Assembly (NCBI GenBank): GCA_946811185.2
Contig: OX328099.1
Span: 14,039,859 to 14,103,858, forward strand
Length of the DNA: 64,000 bases
Reading direction: 5' to 3'
From: Hippopus hippopus
Lineage: Eukaryota > Mollusca > Bivalvia > Cardiida > Cardiidae
The notes under the pieces were generated by a model. It was not told the DNA's origin. It searched no databases and was given only the letters and a program-made list of their open reading frames with translations. Both the position numbers and the translations under genes were made by a program. Positions 10,726 through 21,339 of the stretch are shown here, piece by piece (position 1 is the stretch's first letter; each line of letters begins with the position of its first letter).

Positions 10726-12195
10726 CTCAAAGAAAAAAGAAATGCTACTTTTTCAGAATCATATATATTTCAAAGTTTATGTCCATGCAATGAAACGTCA
10801 TTCTTTCTACAACTGGTCATCGCTATCGACATTTACTCAGTTCGTTTTAGTGAAAGTAACCCATGCGTTATGCTGTGTTCAGCAAATTTAATTTTTCACG
10901 TGCACGCTGCACTGAACAACTTGCATGTGAGGCTCAAGTACCAATAATCCAGGTTTTTTTAGCGTTTTTATGTGGTTATTGCTATGCCACACTTACGCAA
11001 AGAACAGCGTGAACACACCGTCAGGATGCTGATGAACGGGACTTCGCAACGCCAAGTCGCAGCGCAACTAGGGGTGCATAAAAGTACCATATCTCGAATG
11101 GTTAAACATATGAGGGAAACTGGTACTACTGATGATGGCCAAAGATCAGGATGTCCTCGTGCCACTACACATCAGGAAGACGCTTATATACGCCCGACAC
11201 ATCTACGTCAGCTGTTTCGTACAGCCACTGAAACAGCAGCGCACACGAGAGGAGTTTGTGTGAGTGCTAGGACGGTAAGAAACCGTCTGCGTGAATTCGG
11301 CTTAAATGCCAGGAGGCCGCACGTTGAGTTGCCCCTTACCCCGGATAGACGACGTTGCCGTATGGAATGGCTTACTGCCCACCGTCAGGGTGTATTTTCT
11401 CTTCGGCAATGGAGAGAAGTCTTATTCTCTGACAAGTCCTGTTTTTTGCTGTATCGTTCAGACAGAAGAACTCGTGTCTACAGACGTCGAGGTGAACGTT
11501 TCTCGAACGCTTGTGTGGTGGAGTGTGATCGCTTTGGAGGTGGTGGGATGATGGTGTGGGCAGGCATATCACATGGACAAAAAACTCCACTCATATTCAT
11601 TGACGGATCTTTGACAGCTGTTTGTTACAGGGACACTGTGCTGCAACCGATCGTTGTCCCATTCGTTTAACGTCACAACGTCACTTTCCAGCACGACAAA
11701 GCACGGCCACATGTTGCTAGGATATGCCAAGCCTACCTGGCCGACAACAATGTGAATGTTATGCCTTGGCCAGCATTCAGTCCCGATCTTTCGCCCATCG
11801 AACATCTTTGGGACATTTTAGACAGACGTGTACATAAATGGAATCCACCGCCGATGTCACACGATGAGCTGACAAGCACTGACTGAGGAGTGGGAAAACA
11901 TCACTATCAGACAGGTGAACGGTATGATTAATTCAATGCACCGACGGATTAGAGCTGCAATGGCTGCCAACGGGGGTCATACTTGGTATTAGACATTTGA
12001 ATGGCACATTCCCAACCCTTACGTCATAAAAGCTGCCATTTTTATCGATGTGCATTATGTTTCCGGTCAAGAAAAATTACAGTGAAAGAAAGCCTCTTGT
12101 GTTGTTATTTCAAGAATGAAATCAATTTATATTGTGAATAAATTTACATTTAGATTCTATGCTTAATTTAGAGTTGCATTTCTTTTTTCCCTTAG
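10726..12195 (+). mobile_element. Tc1-like transposon, element 1 (DD34E)
   Basis: A 1,470-bp element with imperfect terminal inverted repeats: left CTCAAAGAAAAAAGAAATGC and right, inverted, CTAAGGGAAAAAAGAAATGC. TA flanks both sides (10724-10725 and 12196-12197), the target duplication expected for Tc1/mariner. It carries one broken transposase gene on the same strand. Confidence 0.85.
10984..11992 (+). pseudogene. Tc1-like transposase, inactivated
   Basis: Tc1-family transposases bind the terminal repeats and cut and paste the element at TA. I prefer the start at 10984 (MPHLRKEQRE); 10972 is an alternative four codons upstream. The N-terminus has a helix-turn-helix (SQRQVAAQLGVHKSTISRMV), then a second DNA-binding region with TVRNRLREFGL. 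The catalytic residues are D at 11431 (LFSDKSCF), D at 11695 (FQHDKARPH) and E at 11800 (SPDLSPIEHLW), with 34 residues between the last two. A TAA at 11668-11670 interrupts the frame before the second aspartate. A frameshift near 11875 moves the C-terminal part (ALTEEWENITIRQ to the TAG at 11990) into another frame. The copy cannot encode an intact enzyme. Confidence 0.88.
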
Positions 12196-12319
12196 TATAT
12201 AATAGTAGTTCTTGGGACAAAAATTTATGATAATAATGTATCTTAATTCAGTATGAAAGGAATTCACATTAACCAAAACTATAACCCTCCAAAACTCTTT
12301 CAAATAATAACCAGTGTGG

Positions 12320-12552
12320 TTAACCCTTTGCCAAACAGCAAGAATTTGGACTCAATGAAATTTATAGCACTTGCATAGTATTATGAGAAACTGAATGTGG
12401 CTCAATTGATGAAAATTGTCTTTGAAACAGTAGAAAACATTGGGAAAAGGAGAAAATGATGGTTACCAGCATTTTCTCCTCTTCCAACAAGCTTTTTTTC
12501 AAATATGCCTTCTGCCCCAGGGTCATGTAAGCTCTGTTTTTTTTGGTATGGG
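12320..12552 (+). repeat. TTAA-A element
   Basis: The left end is TTAACCCTTTGCCAAACAGC. The core near 12465 reads GGTTACC. The right end is decayed after TCTGTTTTTTTTGGTATGGG. Confidence 0.7.
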
Positions 12553-12609
12553 ACCAAATGTAAACAATTATAAAAATTATGCGTAAGTACAGATAAATTT
12601 CATTCATAT

Positions 12610-13062
12610 ATTCAACTCTTTACCACACAATCACCCAGTTTTAACGACCCTGAGGAAACAGCCTTTTGAAAACCGTGTGGGAAAAGGAGAAAATACTGGT
12701 AACCAGCATTTTCTCCTTTTCCAACAATGTTTTTTACCCTATTAAACATATAAATCATCATGTAAGGTCTACGGCCCCTGACTCATCTGTAAACTTAAAA
12801 CATCTACGTTTTCGTAAAGGCTATTCGGCCAATCTCAGCAGCATCTGTCTTTTGACATGAGAGGGACCATTGACTCACTAATTCATCGATAAATATCATG
12901 TAACATCGACGTTTTCGTAAAGGCTATTCGGCCAATCTCGGCAGCTTCTGTTTTTTAATATGAGAGTTAGGGGCCATAGACCTCAAGCTCCATTGATTTT
13001 TTCATCTGAAAATGCTGTCAATACGGTCCAGTCCAAATTTTTGTAGTTTGGTAAAGAATTAA
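12610..13062 (-). repeat. TTAA-A element split by a dimeric repeat
   Basis: The left part (12610-12767) begins TCAACTCTTTACCACACAAT and includes the palindrome (GGTAACC near 12703). The right arm resumes at about 12995 (TTTTTTCATCTGAAAATGC) and ends GGTAAAGAATTAA at 13062. The insert is annotated separately. Confidence 0.65.
12768..12994. repeat. Dimeric repeat with CCCCTAACTC-type ends
   Basis: Two diverged units each contain TTTTCGTAAAGGCTATTCGG and CCAATCTCGGCAGC. The outer ends read GGCCCCTGACTC and GAGTTAGGGGCC, an inverted pair. The same dimer occurs in inverse orientation at 37553-37750, where inner junctions also show the CCCCTAACTC / GAGTTAG pair. Confidence 0.55.
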
Positions 13063-13166
13063 AAGCATAGTTATAACTGAAAGTCTCATGGTTCCAGTCA
13101 CTAAAAGAACAATAAATATTAGAACTAGAATCCAAGTTGGCAACATAAATTTGATCATACTAAGTT

Positions 13167-13395
13167 TTAACCCTTTACCAGTTGACAAAATTTTAGCCTT
13201 GTCCGAATTCAAAGCATTTACAGATGACAATTTTAGTGCGGCTTAAATTGTGCAGTTTTTCTTCAATATGATAGAAAACATTGTGAGAAAAGGAGAAAAT
13301 GATAGTTACCAGCATTTTCTCCTTTTTTCACAATCTTTTCAAAAGGCTTCTTTCCCATGGTTGTTAAAAGTCGGCATCATGCGATACAGGATTAA
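13167..13395 (+). repeat. TTAA-A element
   Basis: The left end is TTAACCCTTTACCAGTTGAC and the right end ACAGGATTAA. The core near 13307 is AGTTACC with one arm substitution. Confidence 0.75.
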
Positions 13396-13902
13396 TATTC
13401 ATTGGTATACAAGTGACTGGAACTTTGACCTTTGCTTTAGCAGCTGGACAGACTAATATGATTATCTATACTTATATATCTCTCTCTCTTCCTATGACTG
13501 AAAATATCATACACGAAAACTCAGAGGATTCTTATCATATAAGCTCTGACTAGTCTATCTAGCAAGCCAACGATACAGATTCAAGGTCAGACAGAATGTT
13601 CTGTGCAGTCTGATCTTGTTCTATGCCATCCCCAAAATCTCACTGTTTTTGCCTATGGCCCTAAAACGGATAAAAACAACCTTAAATTCATAAAACAAAA
13701 CAATAGCATATGTTACCTTAATATTCAAATTTTGAACAGATATCCACAACAGATGTTTAAAAGCTTTGAGAATCCAATCCGTCACAAAACTATGCCCACT
13801 TTGTCAGCTCAGGAATCTAAGCAGAATACTTCCTATCTCATACAGCGTAAATCTCCTTAGTACAAGTTTTACTATTGGTTAAAGCAAATCAATGAAAGTG
13901 AT

Positions 13903-14192
13903 CGCTGCAGCTCTTTCTCTACTGACTGAGACTTCTATGGCAAAAAAAAATCCATATCTCCCCCATACATGGAGTAAATTTTTGGGGGTCATCTCAAAAT
14001 AGTCCAACACTTTTTCTCCCACTCTTCCTTATTCCTTGACCAAACATTCCTGTGTTTAACCCTCTACCAAATGACAAAATTATGGACTTGCAGCTCTTAC
14101 TCTACAAACTGAGACTTTCATGACAAAAAAAATCGTACCTATCCCATACATGGAGTAAATTTGTAGGGGACATCTCAAAATAGTCCAACATC
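13903..14192. repeat. Duplicated about 105-bp segment around a TTAA-A fragment
   Basis: The stretch containing CCATACATGGAGTAAATTT and CATCTCAAAATAGTCCAAC occurs at about 13903-14013 and again at about 14088-14192. Between them lies GTTTAACCCTCTACCAAATG, the end of a TTAA-A copy. Unit period is about 185 bp. Confidence 0.6.
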
Positions 14193-14198
14193 ATAGAT

Positions 14199-14450
14199 TT
14201 TACCAAACAATCCCACCCTGAAGAAAAAGGCTTTTGAATAAACTGTGAAAGAAGAGAAAATGCCGGTTATAGCACTGTGGAAAAGGAAAAAAATAATGGT
14301 AACCAGCATTTTTTTTTCCTTCCTTTTTCCAACACCTTTTTCTATCCTTTGAAAGACAATTCTCATGACTTGATCAACTTACGATTTATCATCAGTCTGC
14401 AAATGCTTTCAATTTGGTCCAGTCCAAAACTTTATTTGGTAAAGAGTTAA
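14199..14450 (-). repeat. TTAA-A element with disordered core
   Basis: The left end has lost its TTAA (TACCAAACAATCCC) and the right end is GGTAAAGAGTTAA. The core contains an extra CTGTGAAAGAAGAGAAAATG segment before the usual arm, so the left arm is partly duplicated. Confidence 0.65.
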
Positions 14451-14548
14451 AAATGACCTTGGGGATGATGAATTAAGAAAACATTGTGGAAAAGGGAGAC
14501 ATTCATAGTACTTCGTTGATGTTTTCTACCCCATCGAAGACAAGTTAA

Positions 14549-14889
14549 AGATACATCTTCACTTGTTTTCGTCGAGTTTTTTAACCATTTTTTTTTTTAA
14601 TGAAACTAAATCTATAATCACTCTTTCATCTTCATGCCAAAAAATTGCCCCTGACGGTTGCAAGGTTGCACAGATTATGGCAGATAGAAAATGCATTTCA
14701 TTCTACTGCGGCTAGCCATAGACATAACAACCACAGTTTCCGGTTAAAATCAAAGACAAATCCCTACAGTTTCTTCACCCCATATGCCTTATATTGATTT
14801 TTCATCTACGATTACACAGCTGATTAGTCATTATAACACTGTCAAGTTTTAACAGCGTTTGTTTACTCTCTGACTGTAAAGATGTCTCT
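14549..14889 (+). mobile_element. TTAA-B element (short form)
   Basis: A 341-bp block flanked by TTAA at 14545-14548 and 14890-14893. The ends are AGATACATCTTC and, inverted, AGAGACATCTTT. It contains ATCTTCATGCC, GACGGTTGCAAGGTTGC and GAAAATGCATTTC, shared with 40605-40948 and, inverted, with 47078-47714. A truncated inverted copy ends at 19874 and has the same outer flank as this one. Confidence 0.7.
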
Positions 14890-14950
14890 TTAAAGCATTT
14901 GGGTGCATTTAATCATGTCATTCATAACCATTTTGTTGCCTGGTTAAGGT

Positions 14951-15174
14951 TTAACCCTTTACTGCACAATCTCTAGTATTAATGACACTGACAAGAACAG
15001 CTTTAGAAAATATAGTGGGAAAAAGAGAAAATGCTGGTAACCAGCACTTTCTTCTTTTTGCACAATGTTTTCTATGCTTTCAAAGACAAATTCTATGATT
15101 CAAGTCACATTTGTCATCTGCTATTGCCTTTAATTTGGACAAGGCTAAATTTTGTAATCTGGTAAAGGAATAAA
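14951..15174 (-). repeat. TTAA-A element
   Basis: The left end is TTAACCCTTTACTGCACAAT. The right end has lost its TTAA (GGTAAAGGAATAAA). The core GGTAACC is near 15039. Confidence 0.75.
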
Positions 15175-15435
15175 AGCCTGAGTAATCATACTAAAGTTGG
15201 ACAGTAAATCAATTTGCTTGGACCCAGAATACAGTTCTTGTCAAATAGTCCTTATTCACCCACATATTATTGAATAGAACAACATACATGGAATGACGCA
15301 TGAATAGTATTGGAGGTACTTAACCCCTAGAGTGCTGAATAAACCCAATAGACTCAGGAATAAGACCAAAAAAATATTGTGTATAATAATATGATGACTG
15401 TAGTCAACAGACTGTTCCAGCACTGTGGACTGAGA

Positions 15436-15531
15436 GGATCAAAGATCGGACTGCACATTTTGTGCAGTCTGATTTTGATCTACACAGTCTGCCGCAGCAA
15501 CTATAGTTGTGAAAGGTGCTAAACGGGTTAA
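15436..15531 (+). repeat. Palindromic repeat PAL1
   Basis: AAAGATCGGACTGCACA and TGTGCAGTCTGATTTTG form an inverted pair around a short loop. CTACACAGTCTGCCGCAG follows, and the unit closes with GTGCTAAACGGGTTAAG. One of about twelve copies or fragments in the window. Confidence 0.6.
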
Positions 15532-15765
15532 GTTGATACGAGGCAATCATGACGTCATTTTACCTGCTATGGTACAATCACTGTCATGAAACACGTTCAA
15601 CTTTTCAAACCCACATCATAGACTAGTTTTAGACAATAATGTGAGAAAAGGAGAACCTGCTTATAATGCCACATTTCCTTTACTGTTTTAAATGCCACAA
15701 AAAAGATATTTTCCTTTCCTTTAGCTGCTGTATAGGTATAAATTAAGAGATCCTTGCCCAAGCCC

Positions 15766-15895
15766 AAAGGTGCTTTCATCATGGGAGTGTCCTTAGGCAA
15801 GGCACCATCATACCCATGCCTTGCACAGTTGAGAGCCAGGAAACACATAAATAAGTGAGCTGTCACTATGACATGATTAAAATAATTTTGAAAGA
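15766..15895 (+). repeat. 3' part of SINE type a
   Basis: TTTCATCATGGGAGTGTCC through GACATGATTAAAATAATTTT matches the body and tail of the copy at 797. The tRNA-like head is absent. Confidence 0.5.
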
Positions 15896-15971
15896 GGTAT
15901 TAACTCTTCACCAAACGACACTAGACTTGTCCAAATTAAAAGCGTTTGTAACCGACAATTTGAATGTGATT

Positions 15972-16152
15972 TAACCCTTTACCACACTATCATGAGTTTT
16001 AACGACCCAGAAAGGTAGTCCTTTTTAAAACATTCTGGGAAAAGGAGAAAATGCTGGTAACCAGCATTTTCGCCTTTTCCCGTAAGGTTTTCTAGGTTAT
16101 CTGATACAAATCCGATCATTTGTGCCATATAATAAAATTGTGTGGTAAAAAA
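15972..16152 (-). repeat. TTAA-A element, with a left-arm fragment in front
   Basis: A + oriented arm fragment (15899-15972) runs directly into TTAACCCTTTACCACACTAT. The core near 16052 is GGTAACC. The right end stops at TTGTGTGGTAAAAAAAAAGG. Confidence 0.65.
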
Positions 16153-16335
16153 AAAGGATTTAAAAAAAAAACCACAATTTGTATGATAATATAAATCACC
16201 AACAGGCAGTATTACAAGTTTAATTGAACAAAATCTCATATTGGTCAGTCAGCTCAGTAAAAAAAGCAAGATGTAATAATTCCATTTTTCACGATAGTAT
16301 GAAAGCAGCTATCTTTTGCTGTAGATATTTTATGC

Positions 16336-16623
16336 TGAGCTCCAGCGGCTCAGTCAGTAGTGTGCAAGGCTTGAGAACAGGGGGTCGCTTGCTCGGCCAA
16401 TTTCTGTCCGAGAATTGATGATAGTCATTGTGACAGGATTAATTCCTCTCTCACTGGTGATTATTGTTTGGACGATGGTTTCATAGGAAAGCAGCCAGTG
16501 GCTTGGAAAGAATATATTGTGCGTAATACTGGTAAAAGAAACTCCAAGAAAGCATGGATACGTGCACTGGCTGTCTCGATATAACTGAAATAATGTTTAA
16601 AATGGCATTAAATACAATACAAT
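16336..16623 (+). repeat. tRNA-derived SINE, type c
   Basis: The A-box region is GCGGCTCAGTCAGTAG; the B box is decayed. The body includes AGCAGCCAGTGGCTTGG and GAAAGCATGGATACGTG. The tail has TATAACTGAAATAATGTTTA and ends in ACAATACAAT. Confidence 0.7.
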
Positions 16624-16647
16624 AAATCTAGATATGTTATTAAAAGG

Positions 16648-16875
16648 TTAACCCTTTACCACACAATCACGAGTTTTAACAACCTAGAGGGAGAGGTCTT
16701 TAGAAAACATTTTGGGAAAAGGAGAAAATGCTGGTAACCAGCATTTTCTCCTTTTCCCAAAATGTTTTCTATCCTATCAAAAACATATGCCATAATTTAA
16801 GACTCATTTAAATTGTCGTCTACAATTAGCCTCAATTGGGACAAATCTGTATTTTGCTCATGTAGTAAAGAGTCA
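16648..16875 (-). repeat. TTAA-A element
   Basis: The left end is TTAACCCTTTACCACACAAT and the right AGTAAAGAGTCAA. The core arms match each other perfectly, although both carry TTTTGGG where most copies have TTGTGGG, so the two arms have changed together. Confidence 0.8.
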
Positions 16876-16977
16876 AACATGATGATAGTATTGTTTACTG
16901 AGTAGGAGTTTGACTGACGGATTTTGAACTTGAGACTGTAACAATGCCTCCCCTTTACATTTTTTTTCTCCCTTTTT

Positions 16978-17236
16978 TTAACCCCGTAACTCTAATAAAT
17001 AGCAAAATCGTATACCAAATTCATATTAATTGTATAGATGAAAATTTGAATGTGGCCAAAATGATGATAAAAACCTTGTGGGAAATGGAGAAAATACTGG
17101 TAATCAGTATTTCCTTATTGGATTTGTCTCTCATAGGGTAAAAAATATTGAGAGAAATATTAACATTTTCTTCTTTTCTCACAATGCTTTCACTCTGGAT
17201 GGTTTAGAAACAGGATTGTGGGATAAAGATTTAAGT
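16978..17236 (+). repeat. Decayed TTAA-A element
   Basis: TTAACCCCGTAACTC begins it. The arm AATTTGAATGTGGCCAAAATG is recognisable; the core is broken by an insertion of about 50 bases at 17120-17170. Confidence 0.5.
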
Positions 17237-17278
17237 CCATAACATATGAGACAAAACATTATACCAGTACATGTATTT

Positions 17279-17517
17279 TTTACCCTTTATCACACAATCC
17301 CGCCTTTAAACAACCCTGAGGAAGTAAAGGCTTGAAAATATTGTGGAAAAAGGAGAAATGCTATTTACCAGCATTTTCTCCTTTTCCCACAATTTTTTCT
17401 ATCCAGAAAAGACTAATTTCATGTTTTGAGTTAAATTTAATTAATTGTCTGCATATCCTTTCTGCATATCCTTTCAATTTGGACAAGTCAAACATTTTGT
17501 TGTTTGGTAAAGAGTTT
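17279..17517 (-). repeat. TTAA-A element with a small internal duplication
   Basis: The left end is TTTACCCTTTATCACACAAT and the right GGTAAAGAGTTT. In the long arm the motif CTGCATATCCTTT is directly repeated at 17449-17474. Confidence 0.7.
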
Positions 17518-17589
17518 GCACATTAGAGAAATGTGTGATAATTAGAAAGGAGAATGCTTTTTTAGCATGCTCTTGGAAAACAATGTGGA

Positions 17590-19403
17590 ACAAGAGCGGC
17601 AAATTGTCGCAAGATATGCCCGTCCCACCACCAGTTGTCAAGGGGGTATAATAATCGTAAAGGGCAGGTAATGCAACAAACATGTTTACCAAGTGTCAAG
17701 TCAATTTGACTTGAGGTGACAAAGTTCCGTTCCAGACAAGCAAGAAATACTGTAAAAATGAAGATCAAAGTGGAATTACTCGAAATCCGCACTAGGTAGA
17801 GTTATTGTTCTTGCGCACTGTACTCCGTAATATTGCAACAAACATGCAAACCAAGTTTCAAGTCAATCGGACTGGAGATGACAAAATTATGCTCCAGACA
17901 AGCAGAAAATGCTGTAAAAATGACGATCAAAGGGAAAAAACTCAAAGACAGCACGAGGTAGAGTTAGGGTTCTTTTGCACTGCAATCCGTATTATTGCAA
18001 CTAACACACGTGCCAAGTTTCAAGTCAATCGGACTGGAGATGACAAAGTTATGCTCTGGACAAGCAGAAAATGCTGTAAAAATGACGATCAAAGAGAAAT
18101 AACTCAAAGACAGCACGAGGTAGAGTTATGGTTCTTTTGCACTGCACTCCGTATTATTGCAACAAACACACATGCCAAGTTTCAAGTCAATCGGACTGGA
18201 GATGACAAAGTTACGCTCCAGACAAGCAGAAAATGCTGTAAAAATGACGATCAAAGGGAAATAACTCAAAGACAGCACGAGGTAGAGATATGGTTCTTTC
18301 GCACTGCACTCCGTATTATTGCAACAAACACACATGCCAAGTTTCAAGTCGATCGGACTGGAGACGACAAAGTTATGCTCCTGACAAGCAGAAAATGCTG
18401 TAAAAATGACGATCAAAGGGAAATAACTCAAAGACAGCACGAGGTAGAGTTATGGTTCTTTTGCACTGCACTCCCCCTTTATGAGATCTATCCACCCATG
18501 AAGTTTCATAACCGTAGCTAGTATAGTTTTGGAGATATGCTTTGGACAAAATTCAAGTATGAATATAAACAAAGGGAAATAACTCAAAAATTAAGTAAGC
18601 AAGAGTTATGATTCCTGTGCACTGCACTCCCCCTTGATAAGATCTATCCACCCATGAAGTTTCATAACCTTAGCTAGTATAGTCTTGGAGATATGCTCCG
18701 GACAAAATTCAAGTATGAAAAACAACAAAGGGCAATAACTCAAAAATTAAGTAAGCCAGAGTTATGATTCCTGTGCACTGCACTCCCCCTTGATGAGATC
18801 TATCCACCCATGAAGTTTCATAACCTTAGCTAGTATAGTCTTGGAGATATGCTCCAGACAAAATTCAAGTGTGAAAAACAACAAAGGGCAATAACTCAAA
18901 AATTAAGGAAGCAAGAGTTATGATTCCTGTGCACTGCACTCCTCCTTGATGAGATCTATCCACCCATGAAGTTTCATAACCGTAGCTAGTATAGTTTTGG
19001 AGATATGCTCCAGACAAAATTCAAGTATGAAAAACAACAAAGGGCAATAACTCAAAAATTAAGCAAGCGAGAGTTATGATTCCTGTGCACTGCACTCCCC
19101 CTTGATGAGATCTATCCACCCATGAAATTTCATAACCGTAGCTAGTATAGTTTTGGAGATATGCTCCGGACAAAATTCAAGTATGAAAAACAACAAAGGG
19201 CAATAACTCAAAAATTAAGAAAGCGAGAGTTATGATTCCTGTGCACTGCACTCCGTCTTGATGAGATCTATCCACCCATGAAATTTCATAACCGTAGCTA
19301 GCATAGTTTTGGAGATATGCTCCGGACAAAGAATGGGGATGCTGCCTGCCCGCCTGTCATGGGTGATCCCATAATATGTCCCATCTTCTGACGGGCGTAT
19401 AAA
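17590..19403. mobile_element. HL1 copy 1: Helitron-like tandem-repeat element
   Basis: The left end is ACAAGAGCGGCAAATTGTCG, where GCGGCAAATTGTCGC is a near-palindrome, followed by ATGCCCGTCC. The right end has a CCCATC-TTCTGACGGGC hairpin-like motif and closes GGGCGTATAAAAAGG; GCCCGTC and GACGGGC form subterminal inverted repeats. Inside are about four 162-bp units (about 17800-18470), then about five 155-bp units (about 18470-19330, with GTGCACTGCACTCC once per unit). There is no real gene. Architecture, not homology, suggests a non-autonomous Helitron/Helentron-type element. The flanks (AAAACAATGTGG before, AAAAAGGAACAAT after) look like a very decayed TTAA-A core. Confidence 0.65.
17800..18470 (+). 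repeat. 162-bp tandem units with open frames on both strands
   Basis: The unit length is 54 codons, so one frame stays open through several units (17805-18521, repeating KFQVNRTGDDKV and RKCCKNDDQREITQRQHEVE). A complementary frame is also open over 18126-18440. The same property occurs in the copy at 33.95-34.83 kb. I regard it as satellite sequence, not a gene: there is no initiation context, both strands are open and the third HL1 copy is broken. Confidence 0.7.
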
Positions 19404-19552
19404 AAGGAACAATAGCTTGTGGCCAGCAATAACTTCTAGTCCAACATCTGGCAGGGCCATGGAAAGTTGTACTTGAATAGTCATAAGTTTCAAGAAGTTC
19501 CAAGTAGGCCATAGTGGCCCCGAAATGCTCTTCTCGCTGATATAACAAGTTA

Positions 19553-19690
19553 GTTTGTAATGGAGATTAACAACATTTTAACAGCATGGGTTATCTTGCG
19601 ATGGTCAGTGAACCTATGCATGTGTTTCCTGGCTTTCTCACACCAGTACTGACACAACTTTCTTTCCAAGTTGCTGGCTTTTGCCCTATT
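19553..19690 (-). repeat. 3' part of SINE type b
   Basis: On the minus strand, AGTGTTGGTGTGAG-like and GAAACACATGCATAGG stretches correspond to the body of the copy at 4326. Its head is missing. An A tract (about 19815-19832) lies further right. Confidence 0.5.
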
Positions 19691-19836
19691 TGTCATAGAA
19701 TTTCAATCCCATGAATGCCTCATCTCACACATTCATGTCTTTTGTGAGTAGAACAAGCACTAGGAAGTGGCTTGTCCAAAGACTCTCACACTCCCACATG
19801 ACAAGGGCAGCCAATAAAAAAAAAAAAAAAAACAAC

Positions 19837-19874
19837 GGTTAAAAAACTCGACGAAAACGAGTGAAGATGTATCT
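19837..19874 (-). repeat. Truncated TTAA-B end
   Basis: The inverted end of TTAA-B (AGATACATCTTCACTCG on the minus strand) next to TTAA at 19875-19878. The neighbouring ACTTGTCTTTGATGGGG matches the flank of the copy at 14549, so both copies may derive from one larger duplicated unit. Confidence 0.5.
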
Positions 19875-20037
19875 TTAACTTGTCTTTGATGGGGTAGAAA
19901 ACATCAACGAAAAAGTCGAAATACTAAGGTCAACAGATAATAAAGGGAGGTAATTCATCATGTAATAGAAAATTTTCTCCTTTACTTGTGCACATCATTT
20001 ATTACAATAAAAAAGAAAAAAATGTTGTTTGGTAAAG

Positions 20038-20345
20038 AAGTAACCATTCATCAAAAGAAACTAGGACTTAATTGTCTGTATGCTTTTATACAAATAATGT
20101 GGGAAAAGGAGAACTATCCTTAGGAAATGGTGTAGAACAAATTTTCCTTTTCCTACAATATTTTCTACAATGTAAGATTAAAATGAAATTTTGTCTTTTT
20201 GTAAAGGAGTAACCATTCATCGGAAGAAACTAGGACCTAAGCCTTTATGCTTTTATGTAACTATTGTGGGAGGGAGCACTATCCCAGGAAATGGTATACA
20301 GCAAATTCTCCTTTCCCACAATATTTTCTACAAGGTAAGATTAAG
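20038..20345 (+). repeat. Tandem duplication of a TTAA-A derivative, about 168-bp period
   Basis: AGTAACCATTCATC plus AGAAACTAGGACYTAA occurs at 20039 and 20207. Each is followed by a shortened core (ATTGTGGGAGGGAGCACTAT in the second) and ACAATATTTTCTACAA. The usual GCTGGTTACCAGC centre is replaced by CTATCC-AGGAAATGGT. Confidence 0.55.
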
Positions 20346-20791
20346 TAAATATGACCATTTTTTTATTATTATTATTGTAATGGAAATGATTATGTGAATG
20401 AAAGTTTGAAACTATGAGTAAAAAAGAAAGTTAATGCTACATGTGCATGTCTTTTTCTTTTAAACCAAACTTCGCGCACTTAATTTGTCTATTATTTTTT
20501 TCAAGAAAAAATTGTTGGCCATTATTTTACTTGGGCCAGAGCTAGCACTGCACATGACTATACAATGTAGAGAAAAATACGTCTGCCACCAATCAATAAG
20601 TCTAAAATACATGTACATTTTTATTAATTTGGCTCCAGAAATAAATTCTATGAACTGGGATTGGTTGAAAAAAGTTCAATAATCTTCACCTATTTGGAAA
20701 TAAGATCTATATTGAATCAAGCACTAACTTCTAGCATTGTTCAATTCACTCCCCTTATCTTTCACCTAAAAACTGTTGATATGCTCTTTTC

Positions 20792-21005
20792 TTAACTCTT
20801 TTACATTACAAGGCAAAAAAATTTTAGATCAGTCAAACTTGAGAGAATTTGTAGACAACTAATTCATTGTGATTTGAATGATGTACATGTACCTTGTCTT
20901 GGAGAGGGTAACAGTTATGAGAAATGTAGTCTTTTCTTGTATACCAGCATCTCCTTTTTGCCAACTTTTTTTCAAAAGATTCCTTTGTGATGGTTTTAAA
21001 CTATG
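20792..21005 (+). repeat. Decayed TTAA-A element
   Basis: TTAACTCTTTTACATTACAA begins it, and AATTTTAGATCAGTCAAAC and AATTTGTAGACAACTAATTC follow. The core is reduced to TATACCAGCATCTCC. It ends near TTTTAAACTATGGG. Confidence 0.5.
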
Positions 21006-21127
21006 GGACCATTTGGTAATTTTTTGTTTGTTTGTCTGAATGGTGTTTACGCCATTTTCAAAATTATTTCAGTGATATCATGCCAACAGCTCACTCATCC
21101 ATGTGGATTGTATGGTATCTTTACCAT

Positions 21128-21339
21128 TTCACAAAAATGTGGATTTGTCCAAATTGTAAGCCTTTCACAGGGAGCAACGCAAATTCGGCTCAAACGATGA
21201 AATATGTCTATGATGTAGTAAACATTGTGGGAAGAGGAGAAAATGCTGGTTAACAGCATTTTCTCCATTTCCCACAATGTTTTCGAAATGCTTCTTTCTC
21301 AGGGTCATCAAAACTTGGGATTGTGTGGTAGAGAGTTAA
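21128..21339 (+). repeat. TTAA-A element, left end cut
   Basis: It begins inside the long arm (GTGGATTTGTCCAAATTGTA) directly after a type a SINE fragment (21040-21118, minus). The core is GGTTAAC near 21250. The right end is GTGTGGTAGAGAGTTAA. Confidence 0.7.

Noticed and set aside
17805..18521. Open frame of 238 codons as a repeat protein gene
   Set aside because: It lies wholly in HL1 tandem units, the opposite strand is equally open, it has no signal peptide or known domain, and the third HL1 copy is broken.
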